Of a stretch of 58,337 nt of DNA, positions 1-9,148 are shown in pieces. The stretch lies in NCBI RefSeq assembly GCF_003788695.1, contig NZ_RARA01000024.1:82177-140513 (forward strand). The letters run 5' to 3'. Source of the stretch: Candidatus Cardinium hertigii. Lineage in GTDB: Bacteria; Bacteroidota; Bacteroidia; Cytophagales_A; Amoebophilaceae. How positions within the stretch are numbered: the stretch's first letter is position 1; each line of letters opens with the position of its first letter. The position numbers and the translations under genes are program-made. The notes beneath the pieces were generated by a model. The model was not told the origin of the DNA. It did no database searches and saw only the letters and a program-made list of their open reading frames with translations.

Positions 1-40
1 TTCTATCTGTACTTGAGAGAAAGAGAAAGACGCCGCCGAG

Positions 41-527
41 ATGGACACAGCAACAATTGACAAACTGTTGATGGGACATCCAGTGACAAGGAAGTTTTAC
101 AAAGGATGTTTCCCTGCAGACAAGATCCCAAAATGCCAAAGTTTTCCCTGTGCAATGGTTGTCAACTTGGTAAGTCTCATTATTAATCAATCTTTTATAA
201 TCATTACTAAAGGACCCCGCAGAAGGGAAAGGCACTCATTGGACGGCAATCTGGGCGAAGAGGCCTAATCAAGCATATTATTTTGACTCATATGGTGATA
301 AGCCAACAAGTTTGATTACTAACTATCTAATAAAGAACTTTGATAAGATTACCCACAATCGATATAAATTCCAAAACTTATTTAGTGATGTGTGTGGTGC
401 ATATACAATTTGTTTTATATATTTCATGTCTTTAGGATTTGATTTTAAATCTTTTCTTTATATGCTTAGGAAATCTAATTATCCAGATGCTTTTGTTCGC
501 CAATTTGTAACCAATTCATTTCATTAA
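41..527 (+). CDS. Adenain-like cysteine protease (adenovirus/Polinton type), two-exon eukaryotic-style gene
   Basis: Read as exon 41-169 plus exon 213-527, this gives a 147-residue protein resembling adenovirus protease (peptidase family C5, CE clan) as found in adenoviruses and Maverick/Polinton transposons. The CE-clan catalytic set is in order: His52 in GTHWTAIW, Asp68 in YFDSYG, Gln97 and Cys104 in SDVCGAY. The Gln-Cys spacing of seven equals that of human adenovirus adenain (Q115, C122), and His52 sits close to adenain H54. The N-terminal FKGCFPADKIP-like segment is also typical. The start has a Kozak-like context (GCCGCCGAGATGG), and AATAAA follows the stop. Unspliced, the frame breaks. 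It does not look bacterial; it is probably host DNA or a mobile element of the host. Bacterial Ulp1-like proteases of the same clan are the main alternative. Confidence 0.72.
170..212 (+). other. Putative 43-nt spliceosomal intron
   Basis: The segment begins GTAAGT and ends CTAAAG, matching the GT...AG rule with a near-ideal donor. Its removal joins VVNL to DPAEGKGTHW in phase 0, which restores the contiguous VVN-D-P-x-GTHW block of adenain proteases. TTACTAA near the 3' end could serve as a branch site. A 43-bp insertion in a decayed gene would look similar, but the splice consensus at both edges favours an intron. Confidence 0.62.
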
Positions 528-534
528 TTTTTTG

Positions 535-540
535 AATAAA
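535..540 (+). promoter_or_regulatory. Possible eukaryotic poly(A) signal AATAAA
   Basis: A perfect AATAAA lies eight bases after the stop codon of the adenain-like gene. The hexamer is common by chance in AT-rich DNA, so it only supports the eukaryotic reading together with the intron and Kozak context. Confidence 0.35.
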
Positions 541-601
541 TAGATTTATTCCATTGGCATTATGTATATGATCTAATTTCATTAATTAAATAGTATTGCA
601 A

Positions 602-770
602 GTTAGAGAAAGAGAGAGGATATTTTGTCATTTAATATTGGAGCGAATTGCATAAGAGAAATAGTGTAGGTGGTTAGAGATAGAGAATGGATATTCTGTC
701 ATTTAATATTGGAACGAATTGCATAAGAGAAATAGTGTAGGTGGTTAGAGATAGGGAGTGGATATTTTGG
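602..770 (+). repeat. Tandem repeat, 71-bp period, about 2.4 copies
   Basis: Units start at 602, 673 and 744, each with GTTAGAGA; the third is cut off after GGATATTTTGG at 770. Units differ at only a few positions. The motif is not seen elsewhere in the window. Non-coding, and it ends just before the bacterial rpsC leader, so it probably belongs with the non-bacterial left end. Confidence 0.9.
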
Positions 771-821
771 CGTAAGAAAATTATAAGCGAATAAATAGAC
801 AATAAATAGATAAATCATACC

Positions 822-1535
822 ATGGGTCAAAAAGTTAATCCGGTTGGCTTTAGAATTGGATTTATTCGAAAGCCAGATGCTAGTTGGTTTGCATCAAAAG
901 CTTTTTATGCGGAGAAATTAATGGAGGATGAAAAGATTCGGGTCTATCTGGACGCTCGGATGGCCAAGGCCAGCGTTTCTAGGGTTCTTATAGAGCGTGC
1001 GGGTAAGAAAATTACCGTTACCATCCACACAGCTCGTCCAGGTAGTGTTATTGGAAAGTCAGGCACGGAGGTGGATAAGGTAAAAGAAGAGCTGAAAAAG
1101 TTGACTAAGAAAGAAGTTGAGGTAAATATTTCTGAAATAAAGAAGCCAGATTTGGAGGCAAAATTAGTAGCTTCACAAATTGCGCAACAGATCAAAGGGC
1201 GTGTCCCTTATAAGCGTGTAGTGAAGCAGTCTATTGCTGCTGTTATGCGTGCCGGTGCACAAGGTGTTAAAATTAAAATATCCGGTAGATTGGATGGTGC
1301 TGAAATGGCTAGGGCTGACCAATTTAAGGAAGGTGCTGTTCCACTTCATACCCTGCGTAATGATATAGATTATGCGATTGTCGAAGCGCATACCATTTAT
1401 GGTAGAATAGGTATTAAAGTGTGGATTTCTAGAGGAGATGTTTCGGTAAAAAATGTACCATTTTTATTAGATAGAACCAATAGGGCAGGGGCAGGTAGGC
1501 CAGAGAAAATGCCTTCTCGTGCTAGGACAAGGTAA
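822..1535 (+). CDS. rpsC: 30S ribosomal protein S3
   Basis: S3 (237 aa) sits in the head of the small subunit at the mRNA entry tunnel, with S10 and S14. The MGQKVNPVGFRIG start is the family signature. The type-2 KH domain carries its GxxG loop as GKSG (residues 78-81), and the C-terminal domain (about 125-215) includes KISGRLDGAEMAR. This is the first bacterial gene of the window. The genes that should precede it (rplB, rpsS, rplV) are absent; tandem-repeat DNA that does not look bacterial lies 50 bp upstream, so its native promoter and operon context are lost here. Confidence 0.98.
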   Translation: MGQKVNPVGFRIGFIRKPDASWFASKAFYAEKLMEDEKIRVYLDARMAKASVSRVLIERAGKKITVTIHTARPGSVIGKSGTEVDKVKEELKKLTKKEVEVNISEIKKPDLEAKLVASQIAQQIKGRVPYKRVVKQSIAAVMRAGAQGVKIKISGRLDGAEMARADQFKEGAVPLHTLRNDIDYAIVEAHTIYGRIGIKVWISRGDVSVKNVPFLLDRTNRAGAGRPEKMPSRARTR

Positions 1536-1617
1536 GTGGCTATAGCGAAAGGCTGATGGCGGTGATGGTAATTTTGCATGGTATAGCCCCATGTTATAGC
1601 TAAATTGAATAACCAAA

Positions 1618-2043
1618 ATGTTACAACCAAAAAGAGTACGTTACAGAAAAACGCAAAAGGGGAGAATAAAAGGCTTATCCATGCGGGGTAATACATTGGA
1701 ATTTGGTATCTTTGGGCTGAAGGCACTAGAGCCATCTTATATTACTGCTCGGCAAATTGAAGCGGCTCGTATTGCTATTACGAGAGAAATGAAACGACAG
1801 GGACAGGTTTGGAATAGGATTTTTCCAGATAAGCCGCTGACTAAAAAACCAGCTGAGGTAAGGATGGGTAAAGGGAAAGGAGCTCCAGACTGTTTTGTAG
1901 CAGTTGTTAAACCTGGTAAAATTATCTTTGAGCTAGATGGTATTGCTAAAACAGTAGCAGAACGGGCCATCCGGCTTGCTATGCATAAGTTGCCTATTAA
2001 GGCACATTTCATAGTACGTAAAGATTACGATCCAACCGCTTAG
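1618..2043 (+). CDS. rplP: 50S ribosomal protein L16
   Basis: L16 (141 aa) binds 23S rRNA near the A site and helps place the tRNA acceptor end. The [16 protein letters not shown] start and the [16 protein letters not shown] core are diagnostic, and the length is normal. It follows rpsC by 82 bp, longer than usual for this pair, with no hairpin seen in the gap. Confidence 0.98.
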   Translation: MLQPKRVRYRKTQKGRIKGLSMRGNTLEFGIFGLKALEPSYITARQIEAARIAITREMKRQGQVWNRIFPDKPLTKKPAEVRMGKGKGAPDCFVAVVKPGKIIFELDGIAKTVAERAIRLAMHKLPIKAHFIVRKDYDPTA

Positions 2044-2081
2044 ATGGGATTATAAAGATGTGTTATTAAAAGGTTTTTATA

Positions 2082-2297
2082 ATGAAATATAAAGAAATTC
2101 ATTTGCTTTCTGCTAAATTATGTAGCAATCAGTTGGAAGAAGAGAGGGATTATTTAGTGAAGCTAAGATTTGCCCATTCGGTTTCTCCTATTGAAAATCC
2201 TATGAAAATTAGAGAAACTAGGAAAATCATTGCAAGATTGAAAACAGCTCAAAACAACTATTATCCATTCAGACAATCATCAGAATCAGAAGTGTAA
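2082..2297 (+). CDS. rpmC: 50S ribosomal protein L29
   Basis: Small two-helix protein (71 aa) next to L23 at the exit tunnel, part of the docking platform for nascent-chain factors. Recognised by MKYKEI at the start, ELxxERxxLxxLRF-like helix 1 and the [18 protein letters not shown] helix 2, plus position between rplP and rpsQ. Sequence conservation is modest, as is normal for L29. Confidence 0.93.
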   Translation: MKYKEIHLLSAKLCSNQLEEERDYLVKLRFAHSVSPIENPMKIRETRKIIARLKTAQNNYYPFRQSSESEV

Positions 2298-2302
2298 TAA
2301 CC

Positions 2303-2557
2303 ATGCTGAGAAATAGAAGAAAAGAAAAAGTAGGAAGGGTAACCAGTAATAAGTCCCAAAAGACCATAACAGTTGAAATGGACGGTAGGGCTATACATCC
2401 TGTGTATGGTAAATTTGTAAAGACTACTACTAGTTTTATGGCGCATGATGAGGAAAATGCTTGTAGCATGGGTGACCTAGTGAAAATTATGGAAACTCGA
2501 CCTTTAAGTAAGAAAAAGCGTTGGCGACTGGTGGAAATCATAGAAAGAGCTAAATAA
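2303..2557 (+). CDS. rpsQ: 30S ribosomal protein S17
   Basis: Primary 16S rRNA-binding protein with an OB fold (84 aa). Family features are [20 protein letters not shown] and [19 protein letters not shown], followed by [20 protein letters not shown]. Five bp after rpmC; its stop codon directly abuts the rplN start, consistent with translational coupling. Confidence 0.97.
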   Translation: MLRNRRKEKVGRVTSNKSQKTITVEMDGRAIHPVYGKFVKTTTSFMAHDEENACSMGDLVKIMETRPLSKKKRWRLVEIIERAK

Positions 2558-2926
2558 ATGATACAACAGGAATCAGTACTAAAAGTAGCAGATAATAGTG
2601 GAGCAAAGACAGCGCTCTGTATTCGTGTGCTAGGTGGAACACGCAAGCGTTATGCCCGCGTTGGAGATAAAATTGTGGTAACCGTAAAGACTGCTAATCC
2701 ATCTAGTTCCCTTAAAAAGGGAACTATTTCAAAAGCGGTAGTGGTGCGTACGTGTAAAGAAGTAAGGCGTAAGGATGGTTCCTATATTCGCTTTGAAGAC
2801 AATGCGATTGTATTGATCGAAAACAATAATGAACCTAAGGGAACAGGCGTTTTTGGACCAGTTGCTCGAGAGGTTCGGGATAGGAAGTTTATGAAAATAG
2901 CCTCTTTAGCCGATGAAGTATTATAA
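2558..2926 (+). CDS. rplN: 50S ribosomal protein L14
   Basis: L14 (122 aa) lies at the subunit interface and contacts 16S rRNA and L19. The block [17 protein letters not shown] and the later [14 protein letters not shown] motif are nearly invariant in the family. Starts at the base after the rpsQ stop. Confidence 0.98.
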   Translation: MIQQESVLKVADNSGAKTALCIRVLGGTRKRYARVGDKIVVTVKTANPSSSLKKGTISKAVVVRTCKEVRRKDGSYIRFEDNAIVLIENNNEPKGTGVFGPVAREVRDRKFMKIASLADEVL

Positions 2927-2931
2927 AAAGT

Positions 2932-3285
2932 ATGGGACAAATAATAAAAAAAAGTTTCAAAATGCATATCCGAAGGGGAGACCGCGTAAAGATTTTGGCT
3001 GGTAAGCATAGAAATGAAAAGGGTATGGTTATAAAGGTGTTCCCCAAGGCGTATCGTGCCATTATAGAAGGAATGAATATGGTTGTTAGACATCTAAAGC
3101 CAACTGCTGGGACACCTCAAGGAACCATCGAAAAAAAAGAGGCGCCTATACATATCAGTAATCTTATGTTAATTGATCCAACCAGTGGCCAACCTACTCG
3201 TGTAGGCAAAAAATATAATGAAATGGGCAAGCTCCAGAAGTATGCTAAAAAAACGGGAAATTTTATAAAAAATGATCAGGCCTAG
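2932..3285 (+). CDS. rplX: 50S ribosomal protein L24
   Basis: L24 (117 aa) is an assembly initiator that binds the 5' part of 23S rRNA. The KOW motif is visible as [19 protein letters not shown], followed by [12 protein letters not shown] and ISNLMLIDP. Its last 14 bp overlap the start of rplE, a coupling typical of tight ribosomal operons. Confidence 0.97.
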   Translation: MGQIIKKSFKMHIRRGDRVKILAGKHRNEKGMVIKVFPKAYRAIIEGMNMVVRHLKPTAGTPQGTIEKKEAPIHISNLMLIDPTSGQPTRVGKKYNEMGKLQKYAKKTGNFIKNDQA

Positions 3286-3826
3286 ATTACAAGAAAAATA
3301 TTTTACAGAAGTTATTCCCCTTATTAAAAAAGAACTTGGATATACATCCGTTATGCAAGTGCCTAGATTGAAAAAGATATGTATCAATCAGGGATTAGGT
3401 GATGGCGTATCAAACAAGAAGCTGATCCAATTGGGGGTGGAGGAGCTAACGGCTATTTCCGGGCAAAGAGCTATCGCTACCGTTGCTACAAAATCAGTTT
3501 CTAACTTTAAACTGAGAGAGGGTATGCCCATCGGCGTAAAAGTTACTTTACGTGGGACGCTTATGTACGAATTTCTTGATCGCTTAATATCTATTGCATT
3601 GCCGCGTATTAGAAATTTTTGGGGTTTGCGAACGACTGGATTTGATGGCCAAGGAAATTATAATGTAGGCATTCAAGAGCAAATTATATTCCCAGAAATC
3701 AGTATTGATAAAGTAATAAAGGTGAATGGTATGAATATAACTTTTGTTACTACTGCTCAAAATAGTGTATCAGCATTGCAACTCCTCAAGGCCTTGGGAA
3801 TGCCCTTTAATATGGAACAAGGTTAG
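3272..3826 (+). CDS. rplE: 50S ribosomal protein L5
   Basis: L5 (184 aa) binds 5S rRNA with L18 and contacts P-site tRNA. Recognised by [32 protein letters not shown] and RIRNFWGL. The ATG at 3272 lies inside rplX and gives a normal N-terminus ([10 protein letters not shown]). The next in-frame Met (MQVPRL) is inside the conserved region, so the overlapping start is preferred. Confidence 0.97.
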   Translation: MIRPRLQEKYFTEVIPLIKKELGYTSVMQVPRLKKICINQGLGDGVSNKKLIQLGVEELTAISGQRAIATVATKSVSNFKLREGMPIGVKVTLRGTLMYEFLDRLISIALPRIRNFWGLRTTGFDGQGNYNVGIQEQIIFPEISIDKVIKVNGMNITFVTTAQNSVSALQLLKALGMPFNMEQG

Positions 3827-3871
3827 TTTATAGCTGTATTAAGAAGTTTACATTATTAGATTAAGAAGGTT

Positions 3872-4141
3872 ATGGCAAAAGAATCAGTCAAAGCAAGAGA
3901 AAGAAAACGCAGACTTTTGGTAGCAAAATATGCTGCTAAAAGAGCAACATTCAAAGCTAGGGGAGATTACGTTTCGTTGGATAAATTGCCCAAAGATGCT
4001 TCTCCTGTTAGATTACGCAATAGGTGCCGTATAACGGGTAGAGGTCGGGGGTATATTAGAAAGTTTGGTGTTTCCCGGATTATTTTTAGAAAATGGGCTT
4101 TAGAGGGAAAACTACCGGGGGTACAAAAAGTAAGCTGGTAA
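3872..4141 (+). CDS. rpsN: 30S ribosomal protein S14 (zinc-free type)
   Basis: S14 (89 aa) in the 30S head. Its length and the [14 protein letters not shown] start identify the long type, which lacks the CxxC zinc pairs. The core [23 protein letters not shown] is characteristic. Confidence 0.97.
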   Translation: MAKESVKARERKRRLLVAKYAAKRATFKARGDYVSLDKLPKDASPVRLRNRCRITGRGRGYIRKFGVSRIIFRKWALEGKLPGVQKVSW

Positions 4142-4207
4142 TGTTTTACCACTATTGTAAGTGTATATGCTTATTTTTATCTATTCCTATTTGTTAATGT
4201 ATATTAT

Positions 4208-4612
4208 ATGACTACAGATCCAATAGCTGATTATCTTACTAGGATAAGAAATGCTATCAGTGCTAAGCATAGAGTTGTAGAGGTGCCTGCTTCAAAAACG
4301 AAAATTCAGTTGACAGAGGTACTGCAAGAAAAAGGGTATATTCGAGGATATAAAATTTTCTCTAATCCAGGTAGTGTACAGCCAATTATTAAAATTGCCC
4401 TTAAGTATGATGTTTTTACAAAAACATTTGCAATTGTGAAGTTGCAGCGTATCAGTAAACCAGGATTACGTAAATATACCACGGTAGCCACTATGCCTAG
4501 TGTAATCAACGGTTTGGGTATAGCGATATTGTCTACTTCAAAAGGCATTATGACTGATAAAGAAGCCCGTAAGATGAATGTTGGTGGCGAAGTGCTTTGT
4601 TATATTTATTAA
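4208..4612 (+). CDS. rpsH: 30S ribosomal protein S8
   Basis: S8 (134 aa) binds the central 16S domain and, in other bacteria, also represses spc operon translation by binding its own mRNA. Start MTTDPIADYLTRIRNA and the C-terminal STSKGIMTDKEARKMNVGGEVLCYIY are diagnostic. No S8-binding mimic was identified in the leader. Confidence 0.97.
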   Translation: MTTDPIADYLTRIRNAISAKHRVVEVPASKTKIQLTEVLQEKGYIRGYKIFSNPGSVQPIIKIALKYDVFTKTFAIVKLQRISKPGLRKYTTVATMPSVINGLGIAILSTSKGIMTDKEARKMNVGGEVLCYIY

Positions 4613-4627
4613 AATCTTAGTAAGAAA

Positions 4628-5185
4628 ATGTCAAGAATAGGAAAGTTGCCCATTCATTTGCCACCAGGTGTTGTGGTAGAAACCTTGGATGGAGGGATGG
4701 TTCAAGTCAAAGGAGATAGGGGCGTATTGCAACAACATATTGATGCAGCCATTTTGGTTCAAATTTCAGGAGCAGTGGTCAAGGTCATGCCTGCTATAGA
4801 GGATTCTAGGAAGTCCAAGGCGCTGCATGGGCTTTATAGAGCGTTGATTTATAATATGGTTGTAGGTGTAAGTACTGGATTTAAGTGTACATTAGAGTTG
4901 GTTGGAGTGGGTTATAAAGTTAATGTCCAGGGAAAATTATTGGAATTAAGTCTCGGTTATTCACATGATATTGTTTTAGTATTGCCGGAACCAGTAATGG
5001 CTACTACGGAATTGCTCAAAGGGAAAAACCCATTGATTTATTTGGAATGTATCGATAAGCAACTGCTCGGGCAGGTAGCAGCTAAAATTCGTTCCCTACG
5101 AAAAGTGGAACCCTACAAAGGCAAAGGCATTAGGTTTTTAGGTGAACAAATCCGGCGTAAAGTTGGTAAATCTACTAAAAAATAG
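4628..5185 (+). CDS. rplF: 50S ribosomal protein L6
   Basis: L6 (185 aa) sits near the sarcin-ricin loop and the factor-binding site. The MSRIGKLPIHLPPGV start, the internal LVGVGYKVNVQGKLLELSLGYSH block and the C-terminal EPYKGKGIRFLGEQIRRKVGK give two L6 repeats in normal order. Confidence 0.98.
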   Translation: MSRIGKLPIHLPPGVVVETLDGGMVQVKGDRGVLQQHIDAAILVQISGAVVKVMPAIEDSRKSKALHGLYRALIYNMVVGVSTGFKCTLELVGVGYKVNVQGKLLELSLGYSHDIVLVLPEPVMATTELLKGKNPLIYLECIDKQLLGQVAAKIRSLRKVEPYKGKGIRFLGEQIRRKVGKSTKK

Positions 5186-5299
5186 CAAAAAATAACAGAT
5201 AGTAGTAGTTTACATAATATAATAATATAATTTTTAATGTTATATTAAACGATAAAATAAAATGGATGTAGGGTTGGTCAACCTACAAAAAATAGCGAT

Positions 5300-5653
5300 A
5301 TGCAAATAAAAAATGAAAAAGTAGCGCGCAGATTAAAAGTTAGGAAGCGTATTAGAAGCCGTCTGCATGGGACCTTAGCAAAACCTCGTTTTGCTCTTTT
5401 TAAGAGTAATACCTGTATGTATGTACAGCTTATCAATGATGAAAAAGGGGAAACGCTGGTTGCTTCCTCTTTGCGTGAACTGAAAATACATAAAAATAAT
5501 ATTTCTGGAGCATTGGAGTTAGGGAAAGCGGTTGCTGAGCGGGCTATAGCCCAAGGTATCACAACGGTTGTATTTGATCGTTCTGGGTATGTTTATCATG
5601 GCAAAGTCAAAGCATTGGCTGAGGGTGCTCGAGAAAAAGGTCTTAAATTTTAG
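5300..5653 (+). CDS. rplR: 50S ribosomal protein L18
   Basis: 5S rRNA-binding protein (117 aa). Family features: [21 protein letters not shown], the IxNDExGxTLVASS-like segment, and the C-terminal [28 protein letters not shown]. The 114-bp AT-rich gap before it is the longest inside the continuous spc block; no promoter could be assigned there. Confidence 0.97.
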   Translation: MQIKNEKVARRLKVRKRIRSRLHGTLAKPRFALFKSNTCMYVQLINDEKGETLVASSLRELKIHKNNISGALELGKAVAERAIAQGITTVVFDRSGYVYHGKVKALAEGAREKGLKF

Positions 5654-5658
5654 TTAAT

Positions 5659-6174
5659 ATGGTATTAGGTGGAATCAGGCTTAAAGCTAGCGACTATAAC
5701 CTTGAGGAAAGGGTAGTAGCTACCAATCGTGTTACCAAGGTAGTGGAAGGTGGCCGGACCTTTAGTTCTTCTGCGGTGGTAGTAGTTGGAAATGGCGATG
5801 GAGTGGTAGGATATGGACTTGGTAAAGCCAAGGAATTAACGGATGCTATTGCCAAGGGCATGGAGGAAGCAAAACGTAATCTCATTAAAGTTCCTATTTT
5901 ACGTGGGACCATTCCTCATGATGCTATTGGGAAGTATGGTGGTGGAAATGTACTTATTAAACCAGCAGCCTCTGGTACGGGTGTTATTGCTGGGGGGGGG
6001 GTACGCATTGTTTTAGAAAGTGCTGGAGTTAAGAACGTTTTATCTAAATCGCAAGGTTCTTCTAATCCGCATAATGTAGTTAAGGCGACCTTTAAAGCAT
6101 TGTTACAATTACGTGATCCTTTGACCGTAGCTAAGCAGCGTGGTATCTCCTTGGATAAGGTATTTAATGGATAA
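5659..6174 (+). CDS. rpsE: 30S ribosomal protein S5
   Basis: S5 (171 aa) acts with S4 in decoding fidelity and mRNA helicase activity. The dsRNA-binding fold is seen in [21 protein letters not shown] and [24 protein letters not shown]; the C-terminal domain includes [26 protein letters not shown] run of nine G (about 5992-6000) encodes the GGG turn and could be prone to slippage. Confidence 0.98.
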   Translation: MVLGGIRLKASDYNLEERVVATNRVTKVVEGGRTFSSSAVVVVGNGDGVVGYGLGKAKELTDAIAKGMEEAKRNLIKVPILRGTIPHDAIGKYGGGNVLIKPAASGTGVIAGGGVRIVLESAGVKNVLSKSQGSSNPHNVVKATFKALLQLRDPLTVAKQRGISLDKVFNG

Positions 6175-6193
6175 GATTATCATAGAAATCATT

Positions 6194-6373
6194 ATGGAAA
6201 GAATTAAGATTACCCAAGTCCGTAGTTTAATAAAGCGTTCTAAACGGCAAAAAGATACTATGCAAGCGCTTGGATTGGGTCGCGTGAATAGGAGCGTTTT
6301 GCTAGAGGCCACTCCACAGGTATTGGGTATGGTGAACAAAATCAGTCATTTGGTTGTTACAGAGCAGATTTAG
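6194..6373 (+). CDS. rpmD: 50S ribosomal protein L30
   Basis: L30 (59 aa). The frame is open from further upstream inside rpsE, but the ATG at 6194 gives MERIKITQVRSLIKRSKRQK, the standard bacterial N-terminus, and a normal length; LGLGRVNRSVLLEATPQVLGMV follows. Lies 19 bp after rpsE and 17 bp before rplO. Confidence 0.95.
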   Translation: MERIKITQVRSLIKRSKRQKDTMQALGLGRVNRSVLLEATPQVLGMVNKISHLVVTEQI

Positions 6374-6390
6374 TCAATTTATAATCACTT

Positions 6391-6849
6391 ATGAAATTAC
6401 ATACACTTAAGCCAGCCATAGGTTCTTTTAAGCAGAAGAAACGAGTGGGTAGGGGCCAGGGTTCTGGTAAAGGTGGAACCGCTACACGGGGTCATAACGG
6501 AGCTCAGTCTAGGTCTGGTTATAAAAGAAAAGTTGGGTTTGAAGGTGGGCAGCAACCCTTAAAAAGGCGTATCCCTAAGTATGGCTTTAAATGCCCTAGT
6601 AGAATAGCTTTTACGCCCTTGAATCTTTCTGTGTTGCAGACATTGGCTGAAAAGCATAACGTTTTTCATTTAGATCAAGTTTTCTTGAGAAAGCATCGAA
6701 TAATTGGTAAAAATGAGAAATATAAAATTCTAGGGGAGGGTGCACTAACGGTTAAACTTTCTGTTGCCGCACATCGTTGTTCTGCTGCTGCTTTACAAGC
6801 TATACGTGACCTGGGCGGAGATGTTACTTTATTGGCTATATATGAATAA
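6391..6849 (+). CDS. rplO: 50S ribosomal protein L15
   Basis: L15 (152 aa), a late-assembly protein binding 23S rRNA. The N-terminus is typical: LHTLKPAIGSFKQKKRVGRG, GSGKGGTATRGHNGAQSRSG and FEGGQQPLKRRIPKYGF. Its last 8 bp overlap the secY start. Confidence 0.98.
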   Translation: MKLHTLKPAIGSFKQKKRVGRGQGSGKGGTATRGHNGAQSRSGYKRKVGFEGGQQPLKRRIPKYGFKCPSRIAFTPLNLSVLQTLAEKHNVFHLDQVFLRKHRIIGKNEKYKILGEGALTVKLSVAAHRCSAAALQAIRDLGGDVTLLAIYE

Positions 6850-8134
6850 CTTATTTAAGGTTATAAAAGATGTTTTCCTTATCAAGGAGCTTAGAACCCG
6901 TATAGGGAATACATTGCTATTTTTATGGCTATTCCGTGTGGGTGCTGCTATGGTCTTGCCAGGTATAGACATGACCCAAATTTCAGGTAAAGTAAAGGGG
7001 GTTCTTGGTTTGTTGGATAGTTTTTTAGGAGGTTCTTTTAGTAAAGGTTCTGTTTTTGCCCTGGGGGTTGCCCCTTATATCTCTGCTTCTATCATTATGC
7101 AGCTTTTGTCTATCGCTTGGCCGAAAATCCAAAAAATACAGCGTGATGGCGAGATGGGAAAACGTAAGATAGCGCAAATTTCCCGTATACTTACTATTTT
7201 TATTGCTATTGTCCAGTCTTTTCAATATTTACTAGCTATTTCAAGTAAGGGAATGGTTGCTATAGATCGGACTTTTTTTATTGCGATTTCTGTTGTTATT
7301 TTAACGGCCGGTACTATATTTTGTATGTGGTTAGGGGAGCAGATTACAGACAAGGGTGTTGGTAATGGTATTACCATGTTGATTATGGTGGGGGTCGTAT
7401 CTTCTTTTCCAGGTGCTTTATATCAAGAGGCGGTGCATCGTGGCAGTCGGGGTATTCTTTTATTTGTATTTGAGTTATTCTTTTTGTTTTTGATAGTCCT
7501 TGCTACGGTTGCTTTTACACAAGCCACGCGCAGAGTTCCTATTCAATATGCCAAACAATTAAGTAGCAGTACGGTATATGGAGGGAAATGTCAATATATA
7601 CCATTCAAGCTCAATGGTGCAGGGGTTATGCCTATTATATTTGCACAGCTTTTAATTTTTTGTATTTCACTTGTTTTAAGCATCTGGGACGGTAAGGTTG
7701 TCTGGTTAGCTAATGCAAGTAGGATGTTGCAAGATATTACGAGTTGGCCCTTTAATCTTTTGTTTGCTTTTTTGATTATTGTTTTTACATTTTTTTACAC
7801 AGCTATTACGGTGAATCCTGTCCAAATAGCAGAAGATATGAAACGAGCAAATAGTTTTATTCCTGGTGTTACTTCGGGCAATGCCACAGCTCGTTTTTTG
7901 GATGATGTATTGGACAGAATAACCCTTCCGAGTGCGATTTTTCTAGCGATTATTGCCATACTGCCGGCTTTTGCCCATATGGTTGATTTAAGCCCTGATT
8001 TTGCGAGGTTCTGTGGAGGAACTTCTTTGTTAATTGTGGTTAGTTCTATGTTAGAGACCATTCAACAGATTGAAAGTTACTTACTGATGCGTCGATATGA
8101 AGTTATTATTAATACAGGCGCTAGGATTAAGTGA
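6842..8134 (+). CDS. secY: Preprotein translocase subunit SecY
   Basis: Core channel of the Sec translocon (430 aa, about ten membrane helices). Recognised by ELRTRIGNTLLFLWLFRVGA, the plug region, APYISASIIMQLL, MWLGEQITDKGVGNGIT, the cytosolic loop with RRVPIQYAKQ, and the C-terminal ESYLLMRRYEVIINTGARIK. The ATG at 6842 (MNNLFKVIKDVF) is chosen over an upstream in-frame ATG within rplO. It would export the signal-peptide proteins of this window. In related genomes map and infA usually follow; here a repeat-filled gap intervenes. Confidence 0.98.
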   Translation: MNNLFKVIKDVFLIKELRTRIGNTLLFLWLFRVGAAMVLPGIDMTQISGKVKGVLGLLDSFLGGSFSKGSVFALGVAPYISASIIMQLLSIAWPKIQKIQRDGEMGKRKIAQISRILTIFIAIVQSFQYLLAISSKGMVAIDRTFFIAISVVILTAGTIFCMWLGEQITDKGVGNGITMLIMVGVVSSFPGALYQEAVHRGSRGILLFVFELFFLFLIVLATVAFTQATRRVPIQYAKQLSSSTVYGGKCQYIPFKLNGAGVMPIIFAQLLIFCISLVLSIWDGKVVWLANASRMLQDITSWPFNLLFAFLIIVFTFFYTAITVNPVQIAEDMKRANSFIPGVTSGNATARFLDDVLDRITLPSAIFLAIIAILPAFAHMVDLSPDFARFCGGTSLLIVVSSMLETIQQIESYLLMRRYEVIINTGARIK

Positions 8135-8241
8135 TTTTGTAATTACATTGTAAACAGCTTACACATAAACTATACTATAGTAACTTCTACAAAAGGGGGG
8201 AAGGGTAATTATATATTTAATTCTTTAAATTTAATATCATG

Positions 8242-8595
8242 TTTAAAGCTACTTTTTTTGCTTGATCAAAAAAAGTAGCCAAAAAAAATCAAGCGCTGGT
8301 GAAAAAACTGTTGAAAAGAAAGGAAAAAAACCGAAAATCAAATCTCGCTCCTACGGAGCTCAGAGGAGCTCAGACAAGTTGATTTTCTTTTGATTTTTTT
8401 CCTTTCTTTTCTTTCCGCAGTTTTTCCAAGGCGCTCTCCTGTTTATAATGATATCCTTGTCAGGAGCGTGAAAGAACACAAAAAGTAGCTTTAAAAGAGG
8501 TAGTTTTAAAAAAAATGGATAAAATCATCAATTATTAAATATGAGCCATTTTCCGTAATCTATAAAATATGGCTACCACGCAAGTAAACGGATAC
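8242..8595 (-). repeat. Palindromic intergenic element, rearranged copy
   Basis: Starts with the reversed GCTACTTTTTTT hairpin and ATCAAGCGCTGGTG, then a long hairpin of the GAAAAAACTGYTGAAAAGAA arm type ending at CCAAGGCGC. It then continues with a forward-orientation right tail (GGATAAAATCATCAATTATT to AAACGGATAC). The hybrid orientation suggests inversion or recombination between two copies. Confidence 0.8.
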
Positions 8596-8679
8596 TATAC
8601 ATGGGGTTACTGGATATGTTATAAACCCTAGAAGAGGAAATGTATTGGGCATAGGCATTAAATGCAAAATGCAAAGTAT

Positions 8680-9148
8680 GTCATGTGGCCTATGCGTATC
8701 CCTGTTCGTACCAATTAGAAATAGCGCAATAATATAAGCTTATAAAAATGCGCCTTGAACAAAGCTGTGATTAGAAAAATTCAGTCTGAGAGCTAGTAGA
8801 AAATCAGAACTCGCCCTAGGCCTACGGCCTGGGCGAGTTCTGATTTTCAGCTTGCAGACTGAATTTTTAAACAGCTTTGTTCACCAGCGCTTGATTTTTT
8901 TTGGCTACTTTTTTTGATCAAGCAAAAAAAGTAGCTTTAATTAAAATAAGTAGTTTTTAAAAAAAATGGATAAAATCATTAATTATTAAATATGAGCCAT
9001 TTGCTATAATCTATAAAATACGGCTGTCACGTAAATGAACGGACAATGGCGTCAACTTAAGGTTTAGCTGTTATTGATAACCAAGTAGAATAGGAGGGTG
9101 TGCTAATCATGAATTCCCTTAAGTTGACGCCATTGAATGAACGGATAC
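8680..9148 (+). repeat. Palindromic intergenic element, near-complete copy carrying a 92-bp insertion
   Basis: Left part GTCATGTGGCCTATGCGTATC; hairpin arms from GCGCCTTGAACAAAGCTGT to ACAGCTTTGTTCACCAGCGC with the short loop GCCTACGGCCTGGGCGAG; the GCTACTTTTTTT hairpin; and the right end TGAACGGATAC at 9138-9148. The right terminus is split by the 9044-9135 insertion. Without that insertion the copy is about 367 bp. Confidence 0.85.
9044..9135 (+). mobile_element. 92-bp miniature inverted-repeat element, copy 1
   Basis: Perfect 19-bp terminal inverted repeats (CAATGGCGTCAACTTAAGG and its complement) flanked by the 10-bp direct repeat AATGAACGGA at 9034-9043 and 9136-9145, the hallmark of transposition. 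Too short to code for a transposase, so non-autonomous. A second copy at 17150-17241, in the opposite orientation, matches at 90 of 92 positions. Duplications of about 10 bp would fit IS4-group transposases; this is inference. Confidence 0.88.
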
